NCBI GenBank assembly: GCA_020081605.1
Contig: JAHREC010000011.1
Span: forward strand, 2,728,001 to 2,792,000
DNA from: Albifimbria verrucaria
Taxonomy: Eukaryota; Ascomycota; Sordariomycetes; Hypocreales; Stachybotryaceae
DNA: 64,000 nt
Reading direction: 5' to 3'
In this document: piece by piece, positions 1 to 10,552 of the stretch
Numbering within the stretch: the stretch's first letter is position 1
Layout: the number at the start of each line of letters is the position of its first letter
Position numbers and translations under genes: made by a program
Notes under the pieces: generated by a model
What the model was told of the DNA's origin: nothing
The model's database searches: none
Seen by the model: the letters and a program-made list of their open reading frames with translations, nothing else

Positions 1-663
1 TTGTTGTTGTATGTATTCCGGTCAGCATAATGCCATTTTTGCGTATATTGCTACCATATATCGTTACACTGGTGGGACGGCCATATATCTGCCCTCATAG
101 TGCAGGATCCTCCTTAGACACCACCGTTATAGCGTTGGCTTAGCAATTCGTTAAGATAGTAGCACCGCATGGGTAAATGTTTAGATACAGCGTCTAGAGT
201 AATCAAAAGGCGTTTGTTAAATGCAACTTGCATTTGCTTTTTGTGCAGTGGGTTGAGGCTCTGTGTGTGGTGGGTCGGTGACATGAACTAAGAAGCTGTT
301 TGACGGTGCGCCTTGTCGTGATGCTGCAGCCTACCCTGCAGGCATTGTGATGCATCACATGGCAATCGGAACGTTTCTGCAGCGCGTTCTAAGGATGATT
401 GTTGAAGATGTAATCGGTTTTCTGGAGATAAAAGCACGATGTGGTAGTTACCCGACGTTTCTAGCTGTTGGCGCTCTACTCACGTGCTCCGTCCATAATT
501 TTCTTGGTCACCAACCTTCTTCACACCCAACACAGCTATGAAAGACGCACACCTAACCTGGAGAATCTTCACTTTTCATTCTAGTCCTGTCACTTCATCA
601 TGAGGCCACAAAATAATTGATTCCTCAGGGTTCTTATGTGAAATGGCGTATTCAAACGGCTCG
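1..663. other. Intergenic left edge
   Basis: No convincing gene is visible. The only open frame of note (347-541, +) is short, has no recognisable domain and no splice context. The right end is the presumed promoter and 5' leader of the TFIIIC gene that starts at 664. Confidence 0.5.
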
Positions 664-3600
664 ATGTCTGGGTTTATGCCTGACAGGTAATCATAGGTCA
701 TGTTTTAAGATAAAAAGTCATATCTGACCCTCATGTAGCAACCCGGGAGACCCAGACTACGCGTCTGATGCAGATTCTGACTATGAGGAGCTGCAGCACG
801 ACATCAGCCGCTTTGACGAATCCGTTCGGGATTTCTTGGAATCCCACCGCAGCAATGGTGAAGCCTCGCGGCCAGTTCGTGGCGGGCCTCGAGGTCGAGG
901 AGCGCGCGGCCCGCGCAAGGCGGCAAAGCCTCGTGGCGACATCACGGCGCGTCTCGCCAAGGTTAATCAGGCTTTCTTGAGCGGCGATTACGCAAAGCTT
1001 TGGATTTGGCGTTTGAGGTCATTCGAATCAATGCCGAAACGCACCAGGCATGGACGTCGGTAGCCTCGATTTTCCGTGAGCAGGGTGAGCTGGACAGGGC
1101 ACTGTCGGCCATGGTTTACGCAGCCCATCTGCGACCAAAAGATGTCGGTGGCTGGTTGGGCTGCGCTTCGTTTGCTCTGGAGACGATAGAAACCAACGAG
1201 GCGGAAAATCTTCACACTGCTCGGTTATGTTTTTCAGCAGCTTTAAGAGCGGATCCTACGAATATCGAGGCCAGGCTGGGCAAGGCCTCAGTTTGCCATC
1301 AGCAGGGACACCTGTCTGCTGCGATTGCAGAATATAACTACGTCCTCAGAAGCAGGCCCCAGGACCTGGACCTCGTGCGGAAGCTTGCCGAAGCATGCGT
1401 CGACAACAAACATGCCGAGACCGCCGTGCCCTCCGCGATTACGGCTTACCGACGTTTCTTTGATCATGCGATGGCTGAACCACCAGAGCGCATGTCCGAG
1501 ATGCCGTGGCACGATGTAGGTATATACGTGGAGCTCTTCGCAGCTACAGGTCGATATGCAGAGGCTATTCGCGAGCTCAAAGCTTTGTCTAGATGGCTTG
1601 TCGGCCGTACCCATGAGCAGTACTGGGATAACTGGGAGATGGATGACCGTGAGTGGGATGCTGACGAAATGAGAAGACTGGAAGTTCCCGAATTCAATCA
1701 GAATTTCTCGCCGATAGGACTATACGGTCAATCACTTCCTCACGACTTCAGAGCGCGACTAGCCATCTATCGGCTGAGGTTGGACGATGTGGCTGAAGCT
1801 TCCGTAAGTTGCCCTTTTTGATATCTGGACGATGGCTGATTGGGTTTCAGAGGCATTTGTCGTGGTTGGATCCAACCGAGCAACCTACTGCCGACTTCAC
1901 GAGTGACTACCCGTTCCTAGCGTACGATATTGCAAGTGAGCTCGCTCGGTGTGGAGAGGCATCCGAGGCTCTGAAGTATTTTGAACTCCTGCGAACACTC
2001 CTGGCGACCCTGATGCCACTGTTCCGCTGCAGATGGGCCGCTGTTATTTGGCCATCGGAGAGCAGTCGTCGGCTGAGGAGTGTTTCCTCGCAGCTATTGA
2101 GGCAGATGAAGAAAACATCGATGCTCGAATTGAGCTAGCAAACATGTATGAGAAGGCCAAAGAAGACGAAGAAGCGCTCATTCTGGCTGCCGAGGCCATG
2201 GCGCTGCGTGAGGCGCAGAATAGAGGCGAAGAGGGTGATCATCCAGGAGTGGGTGCGTCTAGACGAGGAGCAGCCGGTCAAACGAAGGATCGCCCCCGCG
2301 TCGTCGAGCTCCTCAGGCACCGAAGGCATCAAAGATCACGTCGTGCCCAGACGATATCGTCCGAAGCGACTCGCCGGTGCGGACAAGCGGAGGCAAGACG
2401 AGCAGGCCCGCGCTGTCAAACTGTCTCAGCAGTACCAGGTTGTACGGGATCTGCGACGACAGATTAATGAAGGACGCGAGGATCTCGTACCTGTATGGAT
2501 GGCGTCTTCAAAGGAGCTGGTTGATGACTTCCGATCCCTGAAGAAGTTCTATACCTGGGACAAGTACCTGCACTTCCTAGGAAGGAAGGCCTCTTTGGAG
2601 AGACCTCCGCCGGAACAACCGCAAAACGAACTGTCATTGATGTATGAGCGTTTGACTAGATGTGAGTTGCCGTTTCATGGTGTTCTATTTCGCAAGGATG
2701 TAGCTGACCAACTACTGCCACAGCTCTTGCGCCTCGCATCGAACAGGGCGGACGGGAAGGTCATAACTTTGTGCTCGAAAGCCATCAAGGCATTTCGTTC
2801 GATGACTGGCTCGATCTGTTCCTTGATTATGCCATTGGCTTGGCCATCGAGCATAGGAGGGAGGAAGCGTATCAAGTCTGTGAATCAGCAAAGGATTCGA
2901 CCGTGTTTCAGTCTCCGAAATATGAGTTTGTCATTTATGTTGCTTGGAGCGGTGAGTTTATGAAACCTAAACTGCTCATGCAATTGCTAACAGGAATAGT
3001 CTGTGCCATATACACAAATGATGAAGAGAAGTGTGTGGCGACAGCTAGGTATCTCATGAGAGATGGTGCGACAACAGATTCATACCGCATGTTCGCGCTA
3101 CTTTCGTATCTCTGTCAATCTCCCGTTTCTTGGTACACGTCCGGCCCAGCGCAAAAGTTCATCCTTCGACAAATCAAGGCCATTGATGCCAGCCACGGAG
3201 CGGTCGCTGTGGACGGAGGGGATGTCGATATGACGGACGCCGTGCAGGCTGGTCGGCCAACGGGGCTTGATGTTTGCCTGCTTATGCTTTATGGTCACAT
3301 TTTGTTCACCTCGACAAGTTACACCTACGCTCTATGTAAGTTCCTCCGTGCCGTGTTTGCCGCTTCAGCCGTAAAGATGCACGACTGACAAGCCTCGTTC
3401 TCAGGTTACTTCCTCCGTGCACGCGCGCTCGACAAAGACAATACCATGGTCAATCTCAGCCTGGGCCTGGCGTACATCCACCACGGTCTCAAAAGACAAT
3501 CCGCTAACCGACAGTATCTGCTTCTCCAAGGGCAAGCATTCCTATCTCACTACGCGGAAACCAGTCGGAAGGAATCGCAATCCATGGCGGAGGTGTATTA

Positions 3601-3802
3601 CAACATTGGGCGACTGTTCCATTTGTTGGGGATAAACTACCTGGCCCTCAAGTATTATGAGGACGCGATGAAGGAAGCCGAAAAGGATGGATCCAACAGC
3701 GACATTAAAAACCTCATCTCCATGAACAATATCATCGCATTGATGAGCGTCAAGAACAAGCAAGCGGCATACCGCCTACTTAAAAGTCGGATGGTATTGT
3801 AA
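664..3802 (+). CDS. sfc4: Transcription factor IIIC subunit (Sfc4/Tfc4, tau131-like), TPR protein
   Basis: This is the TPR scaffold of TFIIIC, which recognises box A of tRNA genes and recruits TFIIIB for RNA polymerase III (known role of the family). A 23-nt first exon (664-686) is joined over a 52-nt intron (687-738) to an acidic N-terminus (DADSDYEE), then a Gly/Arg-rich basic stretch, then successive TPR units (AFLSGDYAKA.., ARLCFSAALRADPTN.., RCYLAIGEQSSAEECF..). Further introns are at 1804-1850, 2662-2723, 2952-2993 and 3336-3404; stop at 3800. The assembled length of about 900 residues fits the family. Reading frame breaks near 997 (one base missing), near 1994 (one missing) and near 2225 (one extra or two missing) interrupt otherwise well-conserved sequence, so I take them as sequence errors. 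The identification is firm; the N-terminal exon is my reconstruction. Confidence 0.85.
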
Positions 3803-4833
3803 GCTCGGCTGAATGCGTCAGCTATGCACAATAAGCGTTTGCCATATGCACAGCGTGAATGCGGCGGATGGCAATTGTTTACGTCAAGCAGCCACGCACT
3901 ACCAGCAGACAATTCTCCCACCGTTTACAGTCGAGGGTTTACGGTCGGGGATCAACGAAGCACCCGGCTCGGCCAAGTCGGTCACCGCGCCGCAATATGG
4001 GTCTGCTCGAAACGCGGGTGATGTGCGGTAGTTGACAGAAAAAAAAAGGTTAAAGGTAATCTTCCTTTTAAAACAAGACCATCCAGTTGGGTCGTACCTC
4101 CGCTCTTCGACGAGAGGACTACATACACCCATGTGTGCTGAAACGAAGGGCCTGGTCATCTTGTCAGCACTTTACGGCACAGTCACCCCAATCCATGGGT
4201 AGAGACGCTGCACGCGGGCGGCGCGAGTGGGACTTCCGGTATTTTTGAGAAATAAGGTGTGCGCGATGTGATACCGGGACCCCATTATCGGCACGGGAAG
4301 ACGCTCCTGGTAGGGTCCATCCAGATCGACGTCAGCGTTTTTCGAGTCTGTTGGGTTTTCGGCAGTTTCTGTTGGCTCTCCATGCATTCGTCATACGGAG
4401 GTTGAGACGGGGAGGCCAATCTGTACTATGGTAAAGGTGGTTTAGGCCTGTTAGTCTGTCATTTGCTACACACGGGTCAGCATGCATAGCGGCGCCTGCC
4501 ACGCTTCTGTAATGTCTCGGATTTGAGACCCCGACAGTATGAAGAGAGATGTCGCTGAAGTCCGGAGGTTGGCACCTTGGCATCCTATGAGACCTCGCGT
4601 CCCGCCAACACAATTGAGAGGTCACTTACAGCCCGGAGGTCGGTGCATGACTACATTTCAGCTCTTGGTTCTCCGGTAGAAGCACTAGGATATAGCGTTG
4701 AGGTCCGGAGCTTGGCGCGTGTATGAGGCATCATGAGTAGATATCAGATTCCCAAATGTTCAGTTGTTGAATAACCCTCAGCAATCAGTACATCCATATA
4801 GCAGCGGTGTTTAAAGCAATACTGAGACAGTAG
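3803..4833. other. Intergenic; promoter of the secreted SnoaL-like gene
   Basis: No gene seen. Small open frames on the minus strand (3899-4159, 4172-4387, 4332-4625) have no domain or splice support. Near the right end three degenerate copies of a CCGGAG(G/C)TYGG motif occur at about 4551, 4632 and 4703, roughly 70-80 bp apart, which could be CGG-type binding sites. Confidence 0.4.
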
Positions 4834-4849
4834 TCAGCTCAACAAGACG

Positions 4850-5490
4850 ATGTTCTCTCCAACACATTTGCCTCGGTCGCTGTGGCCGACCTCGCCATCA
4901 CTGCCGTCGCCGCCCCTACGACACCACGGGACACTGATGATGATGATAGCAAGTGCTGCCCCTTCGGCAAACTGGCTCCCGACAGGGAATTCAAGGAACA
5001 GCTCATGAACAACTACCTGGCGGTATGGGCAGGCCACCTGGAGCTCGCCGACAAGGTCTGGCAGCCTGATATCATCCTCCACACGGACCGTCACCCTACT
5101 GGTACCGAGACTTTCCCCATCATCATCCAGAACAGGACCGCCATGGTCGACTTTGTGCGCTTCGGGCGAAACGGCTGGGATGACTTCCACTTTGAGATGC
5201 TGGACTGGTTCGAGTCCGAGTATTATATGGCGATCCGCTGGGTGTTCAAGGGCACCATCGGCGCTAACTTCACCTTGAACCCTACGTAAGTGTTGTGTCC
5301 ACATCTGTCTAGACAAAGGCTAACATATTTGGGATCCAGGGACAAGGGGCGCGGTGCTCTGATCCAGAACAACGGCACCGATTTCATCAAGCTAGACGAG
5401 TGCACCGGTCGCACGAAGCAGCTCAACATTGCGCAGGACAGCGTTGAGCTCCTCTGGAGCTTGGGCGTGGGCAACATCACCATTATATAA
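4850..5490 (+). CDS. Small secreted SnoaL/NTF2-fold-like protein
   Basis: The frame encodes a hydrophobic leader (SNTFASVAVADLAITAVAAP) followed by about 170 residues that read like an NTF2/SnoaL-type fold: a start helix (FKEQLMNNYLAVWAGHLELADKVW), then alternating beta segments (DIILHTDRHPTGT, FHFEMLDWFESEYYMAIRWVFKG). One 54-nt intron (5286-5339) splits the TD codon pair; stop at 5488. No in-frame ATG precedes the leader; ATG 4850 is one base out of frame, so either a base is missing at about 4851-4858 or there is an unseen upstream exon. Members of this family can be enzymes or plain ligand-binding folds; no catalytic residues can be assigned here. Secretion is inferred from the leader only. 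Confidence 0.6.
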
Positions 5491-5849
5491 GTCTATCGAG
5501 GATTGAACATGAGATGCCCTCATGCTGGTGGGGAAAAGATTTCGCACACGTTATTATAGATTCTTCTTAGAGAGGCGACACGTTGGCGTGTCAGACTCAT
5601 ATTTTAGAGCGGCTTGGTGTGATATACTCTTGCTGGTTTCATAGCTGGCCTAATGGATCATTCTGGGAATGCATTTGATGGTGTTTGCTTTGATGCTTTG
5701 TGAAGTGCAGGTACAATCAATCGGCCATTATTGAAGGAACATAAATATTTCGTCGTCATGTTGCTATGGTACAAGTCTCACGCCAGGCCCCAGTGGCTCT
5801 CTCATATTCCAATCCTGTAACATTACACTCATAAGAAGTCATTCAAGCG
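5491..5849. other. Convergent 3' intergenic spacer
   Basis: This A/T-rich stretch lies between the ends of two convergent genes. I see only the presumed 3' UTRs and polyadenylation regions. Confidence 0.5.
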
Positions 5850-7168
5850 CTATTTGCTGCGAAAAAGCTCGTGATTTTGGGAGTTCCAGATGGCTTCGTC
5901 TTGCCTGTCCCCGTGCTTCGTTCTTGGTCGCACTTCTCGTCTTGCCAGCAGCTGGTTTTTCTGGTGGCGAATGAAATGCCTTTTCAGTGGCTCATTTTCG
6001 TGGTCTGGGCTATGCTTGCGCTTCAGGTCGCCAGGCGAGTGCTTCGCATCGACAGTGGCAAGGGATTTTGCTGGTGACTCTTCCGCTTTGATCTTCGCCG
6101 CGACCTCGTCTGTGGTGTCTACATGCCCGGTATCCTTGGGCTTGGCGCTTTTCTTGGGCGTTGCGTTGGAGAAGAAGTTGGCAATGTTGGACTTGTTCTC
6201 TTTGCTGTCGATGGGGATGATGAAGGACGGCGAATTGTTGCCTACTTTGCCAACGTCTTTGCTGACGGGGTACACGTCTAGGGAGCCTTTAAATGGCTTT
6301 AGTAATGATTGCAGCTCGGCGGACCATTCGTGACGGGAAGGATCGAGCCATGTGCGGAGATCCTCAGAGCCGGGGTCAAGGATGACTGGCATGCGGTCAT
6401 GGAGGAATTTGAGTTGCGCGTTGGAGTCGGTGGTGATGATTGTGTAAGTGTAGATCTTCTCCTCGGAATCTATGGCCGCATGTCAGTAATCTTCCCACAG
6501 GAGCGCAGACCGGGAGACTGGAGTACCCTCGTATTGAACACAATCCCACAATCCAGCGAAGCACATGAGGTGCCCGTCGCTCCGCTTGACAAAATGTGGC
6601 ACCTTCTCTTTGCTGCCAACCTTGAGCCACTCGTAAAAGCCCTGCGCGATGACGACGCAGCGCTTGCGGCCCTTCATCGAAGCCCACATGCCGCCGGGGA
6701 GCTGAGCGAGTCGTCCCTGCAGTTGATCGTCTTCATCATAGACCCGTAATCCGGGTTGCGCTTTGTCCAGAACGGGATGAGACCCCATCGCATAGACTGA
6801 AGTTTGCACGGAACGGTCGATCCAGCAGCGTGCTTGGTGGGCGCATCGTCGGTGCTGTGACCAGCGTCGTGGTGGCGAGGCCCAGCGCCCCAGTCTGGCG
6901 TGTCGGCACGGTAAACGACGCCATGATAGCCTGGCGCAAAGTTGTATGATTGACGCGGCGCGCTGGGCCCTTCGTCCTCTGGTGTGTCGGCGACGAACAT
7001 GCCGTCTTCTTCTAAGATCTGGCGGATCTGCGATGGCCGCTGTCACGTTCACGAGGTTAGCATGAGGACTTATGGGATGGATGAGATACGTGAGGACAGT
7101 TCATGATATTATGACAAATTATAAATTTCCTGGAAACTTACTAGAGAGAGCGCATATCGGCCGCACAT
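5850..7168 (-). CDS. SRAP (SOS response-associated peptidase) family protein, HMCES/YedK-like
   Basis: Members crosslink to abasic sites in single-stranded DNA through Cys2 and protect replication forks (known for HMCES/YedK). The first exon begins MCGRYALS, giving the obligatory Cys2 after Met removal. Further family motifs are SYNFAPGYHGVVY, MRWGLIPFWTK, a GFYEW segment, LWDCV and the active-site histidine region FLHDRMPVIL, followed by LKPF..LDVYPVS. The C-terminal 120 residues are a charged Lys/Glu/Pro tail typical of fungal members. Introns: 7040-7141 and 6470-6526. The frame breaks once at about 6696-6700, in a run of four C on the coding strand where five are needed. The ATG at 7168 is certain because Cys must be residue 2. 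Confidence 0.88.
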
Positions 7169-7583
7169 TTTCACATAACTCGGAGATGCTGCTTATACAG
7201 GGCTGGTGTTGAGTTGAAGTAATGACGTTCATGTGAATGCTGCCCTGCAGCGTGCGTTTAAGTGAGGGATGGTGTAGGGTAAGTAAAATTCATGTTGCCT
7301 AAAACAGCCACAACTCAGAGCTGTGAGAGACAGTGGGATTAATATATTCATTCAGCGTCTTCAAAATGGTATATGATTTAAATAACAGTAATTCCAATGC
7401 AAGGCTAGGAAAACGCAATAGGTTTTAGAGCATCTAATGAGTCAATTGTACAGTTCAGAACCGTTTTATACCATTGGTTGGTGGACATGTTGTCGGAGAG
7501 TTAGACGGTGCAGTACCCACTATGCATTCTGCGTTTGTAGAAATATATATGATTATTGGTCCACATTATTTCATCATCCAATA
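7169..7583. other. Divergent spacer between SRAP gene and tRNA-Ser
   Basis: A/T-rich, with no supported gene. It holds the promoter of the SRAP gene (right to left) and the 5' flank of the tRNA gene. Confidence 0.5.
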
Positions 7584-7664
7584 GGCAGAGTGCCAGAGTG
7601 GTTAATGGGTATGACTAGAAATCATATGGCTTCGGCCGCATAGGTTCAAATCCTGTCTCTGTCG
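7584..7664 (+). tRNA. tRNA-Ser, anticodon AGA
   Basis: The acceptor stem GGCAGAG (7584-7590) pairs with CTCTGTC (7657-7663) with G7664 as discriminator. The anticodon stem TATGA/TCATA encloses loop CTAGAAA, giving anticodon AGA. A class II variable arm lies between TCATA and the T arm, and the T arm has the TTCAAAT loop with a five-pair stem. There is no intron. A T-rich stretch (TTTACTTTTTT) follows at about 7670, as expected for a Pol III terminator. Confidence 0.9.
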
Positions 7665-7680
7665 GATCGTTTACTTTTTT
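7665..7680 (+). terminator. Pol III terminator of tRNA-Ser
   Basis: A T-run interrupted by a single C directly follows the mature 3' end of the tRNA gene. Oligo-T tracts terminate RNA polymerase III. Confidence 0.7.
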
Positions 7681-8635
7681 GCTCCTCATGCATCGTCTAG
7701 CTTAAGACTTTCTGGCTTGGATATGATCAATTTTGGTTCTGATGGTTATTGTGGGTTGTCGAAGATGACTGAAAAAACACATTTTGATATCTTGAAAATA
7801 TACAAACAGTCCCTTGATGCCCCCGTAAGCCAAAGTATTTTTATTCTTCATCTTAACAAAAATGCATGAACACTGATGTGCGACGGGCTTGGGTCTATCC
7901 TATTAGCACGCAAGTGAAAAAATGCGCAGGCATTATTCTCACGGAGCTTAGAGTCGTGCATGTTATCAACTCTTGGTGCAACCTCGACGAATGACTACCA
8001 TGCACTGGAGGTTGCTCGGAAGAAAACATTCACTGGCCAGGACAGTTGGTACTCATCAGGGAGTATAGCTTCGCAACTCCCGGTAGGTGGCCAGTCCAAA
8101 ACAGGTTCCATGATGGGACCGCTCCCATGCCAGTTACTGTATATTATACTGTTGTTCTTGGTATCCAGGGACAGCCAAGAATCATACTTTCTCTCGGGCC
8201 AGGCCTCTCAATACAGGCCATATACGATGGTGTTGGTGAATTTGCTACTAGTTCACGACATTGGAAAGATAGACTTGGGAATTTGCAAAAGACGACGAAG
8301 TTTCCAGGTGCATGAGCTCCGTGTAGAAGCTTTTTGTTTATTTGGTTCGACCAATGGAATTCCAGCCCCCAAAGGTGTTGTTGGTTGACAGCTTCCCATC
8401 CCACACATACATATATGCACCATTTGTAATTTACTGTAAGCTGAATACCTTGTACAGTACAAATACCCTCAATTTGCTGTTATCGGTCAAATGTGAACAG
8501 ATTTCGCAGTAAGAGTTCTCCCATTGAATAATAAATTAAATAGTCAAAATTACCTACATACCAGAAGCTGACAACAACCCTCTCGTTGACCCCTTCAACC
8601 TCAAGAGAGGACCCAAGGACGCTGAAACCAATGAC
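7681..8635. other. Intergenic, no gene recognised
   Basis: Open frames at 7960-8388 (+), 8046-8315 (+) and 8144-8404 (-) overlap in different frames and show no domain, signal peptide or splice logic. I see nothing convincing. Confidence 0.4.
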
Positions 8636-9795
8636 CTATGACGAATCAAACATATGTTCTTGCCGGATTCTCTCTTGTTGACACCGAAGTGCCGTATAGC
8701 TGGCGAGTATTTCACCAAGAAACTCCTCTGTTAAGTCAGCGTACACTCGTATTTGCCACCCTTTCCCTCCTTTCCCGGGCTGACGGATATTCCCCACGGC
8801 GAGGAGAAGTCGGTCATATGCATCTAATAAACAGAGCATTTTAGATTTGACATGATCGCCGTCCTCGACGGTTCGCTCACTCCAGAACAACAGTCCTTTG
8901 GAGCTTGCCCATAAGACGCCGTCAAGGCCAATACGCCATGCGCTCTCATCGGTGGCTAGCATGCGTAACCTGGTGTATGGTTTAGTTGCTGAATCGCTTT
9001 CTATTTTGTTCTCTCTGTGGTCTATCACACGAATGTCTGCATTCCAATTTGAACCGCCATATAGTCGAACCTGAGCAATCTCTCGTCTGGAGCTATTTCT
9101 GTACTCGTGGATGATTCTGAAATGTGTAGTCAGGTGAGATAATGGGGAACCAAAACTCCATGCACACCTGTTTTGAAGATATTGTGGATCTTTCTTCGCA
9201 GATTTATCAATAGGAGGGACGCCTGGGGACTCGAATATGTAGGACCTGCCAGCTGTGGCGTCGGTAGCCTTGCTTGGTAGACCAAAAGATCCCATCTCGA
9301 GGTTGAGGACACGGACAGGCTTGAGATCCTTGTATCGCGTTTTGACGTTGAGAATGTAAGGCCTGTGCGCCGCTCCTGGTAGACCCAATGGGCTGACTGC
9401 GGCTTTCAATTTCGATACATTGCGAAGGGGACCTGGCCTCTCTGCCTCGGAAGGCCAAGGAATAAGATTACTATTATCGAACTGAACTTGAGAGCTGGCA
9501 TTCTCCTCTGCCACAACGCGCAAGCCGCAGCGCTCGCAATAGCATGCGACAGCATAGGCCCGCATGCCGCTAAGAAGGCAGCATGCGCACGAGAGACAGA
9601 ATAAGATGGTAATTAAGACGCTGCATTTGACTTAGCGATATAGCTGACCGGTGAATATGATGGGGCTCACGTTGAGACGGATGGAGATGAGGTAGCAACA
9701 ATTATCGGATATCCCCGATGGCCGCAAGCTGGACAGGGGCCATCATCTTGTCGATTCCGGCCATTGTTTACGACTTGATTGTTGGAAGTCGACAT
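8636..9795 (-). CDS. LITAF-like zinc/membrane domain protein with a conserved-looking C-terminal domain
   Basis: Three exons give 352 residues: 9671-9795, 9168-9620 and 8636-9116, with introns of 50 nt (9621-9670) and 51 nt (9117-9167, in-frame length). Joining exons 1 and 2 creates a CPACG motif (about residue 22), a roughly 20-residue hydrophobic stretch rich in Leu/Ile/Cys, and then CYCERCG. This is the split-zinc, membrane-inserted layout of LITAF/SIMPLE domains, which sit on endosomal membranes in animals. The remaining 280 residues are not a known LITAF tail. They contain beta-rich segments (RIIHEYRNSSRREIAQVRLYG, WRIGLDGVLWASSKGLLFW) and end in an amphipathic helix (LTEEFLGEILASYTALRC), which resembles the fungal tubby-C-like fold; that part is inference. 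No frame break is seen in this gene. Confidence 0.6.
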
Positions 9796-10552
9796 TCTCA
9801 ACGTCGTAGATGAAGGACCAGGGGGACCGGCAAGGGCAGGAAATAGTCATTAAAATAGCCAACACGACCTTCTTTGCCGTCCACGTTCGCCTTTGACCTG
9901 AGACCACTTAGACTAGTGGCCCAGCGCGCCAATCCAATCATGCATGCCTAAATGGCCTCGTGTTCCAAAACGCCAAGGCAGCTGAACCCTTTGTACGCCT
10001 GGGTGAATCTCCATCCCCAAAAGTGGTTGCATTCTAATTTGTATTTTACGTGCACTCATAGTATGTATTCTTCATCCACTGTTGCCAACCACGAGTTACG
10101 TGAAAGGCATACTACCCCATGACAACTCAGGCTATACTTAGAACATGTTGCAAGTTAACATTAATATACAATTTGGCTTAACTTACTCAACTAAAGCCTT
10201 TATGCTCAAATAAAAGTACATAAACAAGCCTTCCTTTATTTTGGCTATCTGAACTAACATTCAGATTTAAACTAACGTTACAAGCTTTGACAAACATCTA
10301 GGTATCGGTTATCCTGCCGAAAAGACAGACAGACGAGACTTTGATTTGAATCCTCGCATCGTACTGTACATGGTGTTACTATAATTAGAGAATTGCTTCT
10401 CTTCAATCATATCTTCTTGTTCGTACAGATATCGCTGTATCGTTTCCTATCCAATTAACTATAAATACATTGAAAAGAAAAAGAAACAAAAAGAGTCCTA
10501 TGTATGATAAATCCCCACTCTACGGCCTGGCCCTTGATGTTACCATTGCAAG
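9796..10552. other. Intergenic, A/T-rich
   Basis: No gene seen. It lies between the start of the LITAF-like gene and the 3' end of the chitinase gene, so it contains the former's promoter and the latter's 3' UTR. Confidence 0.5.
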
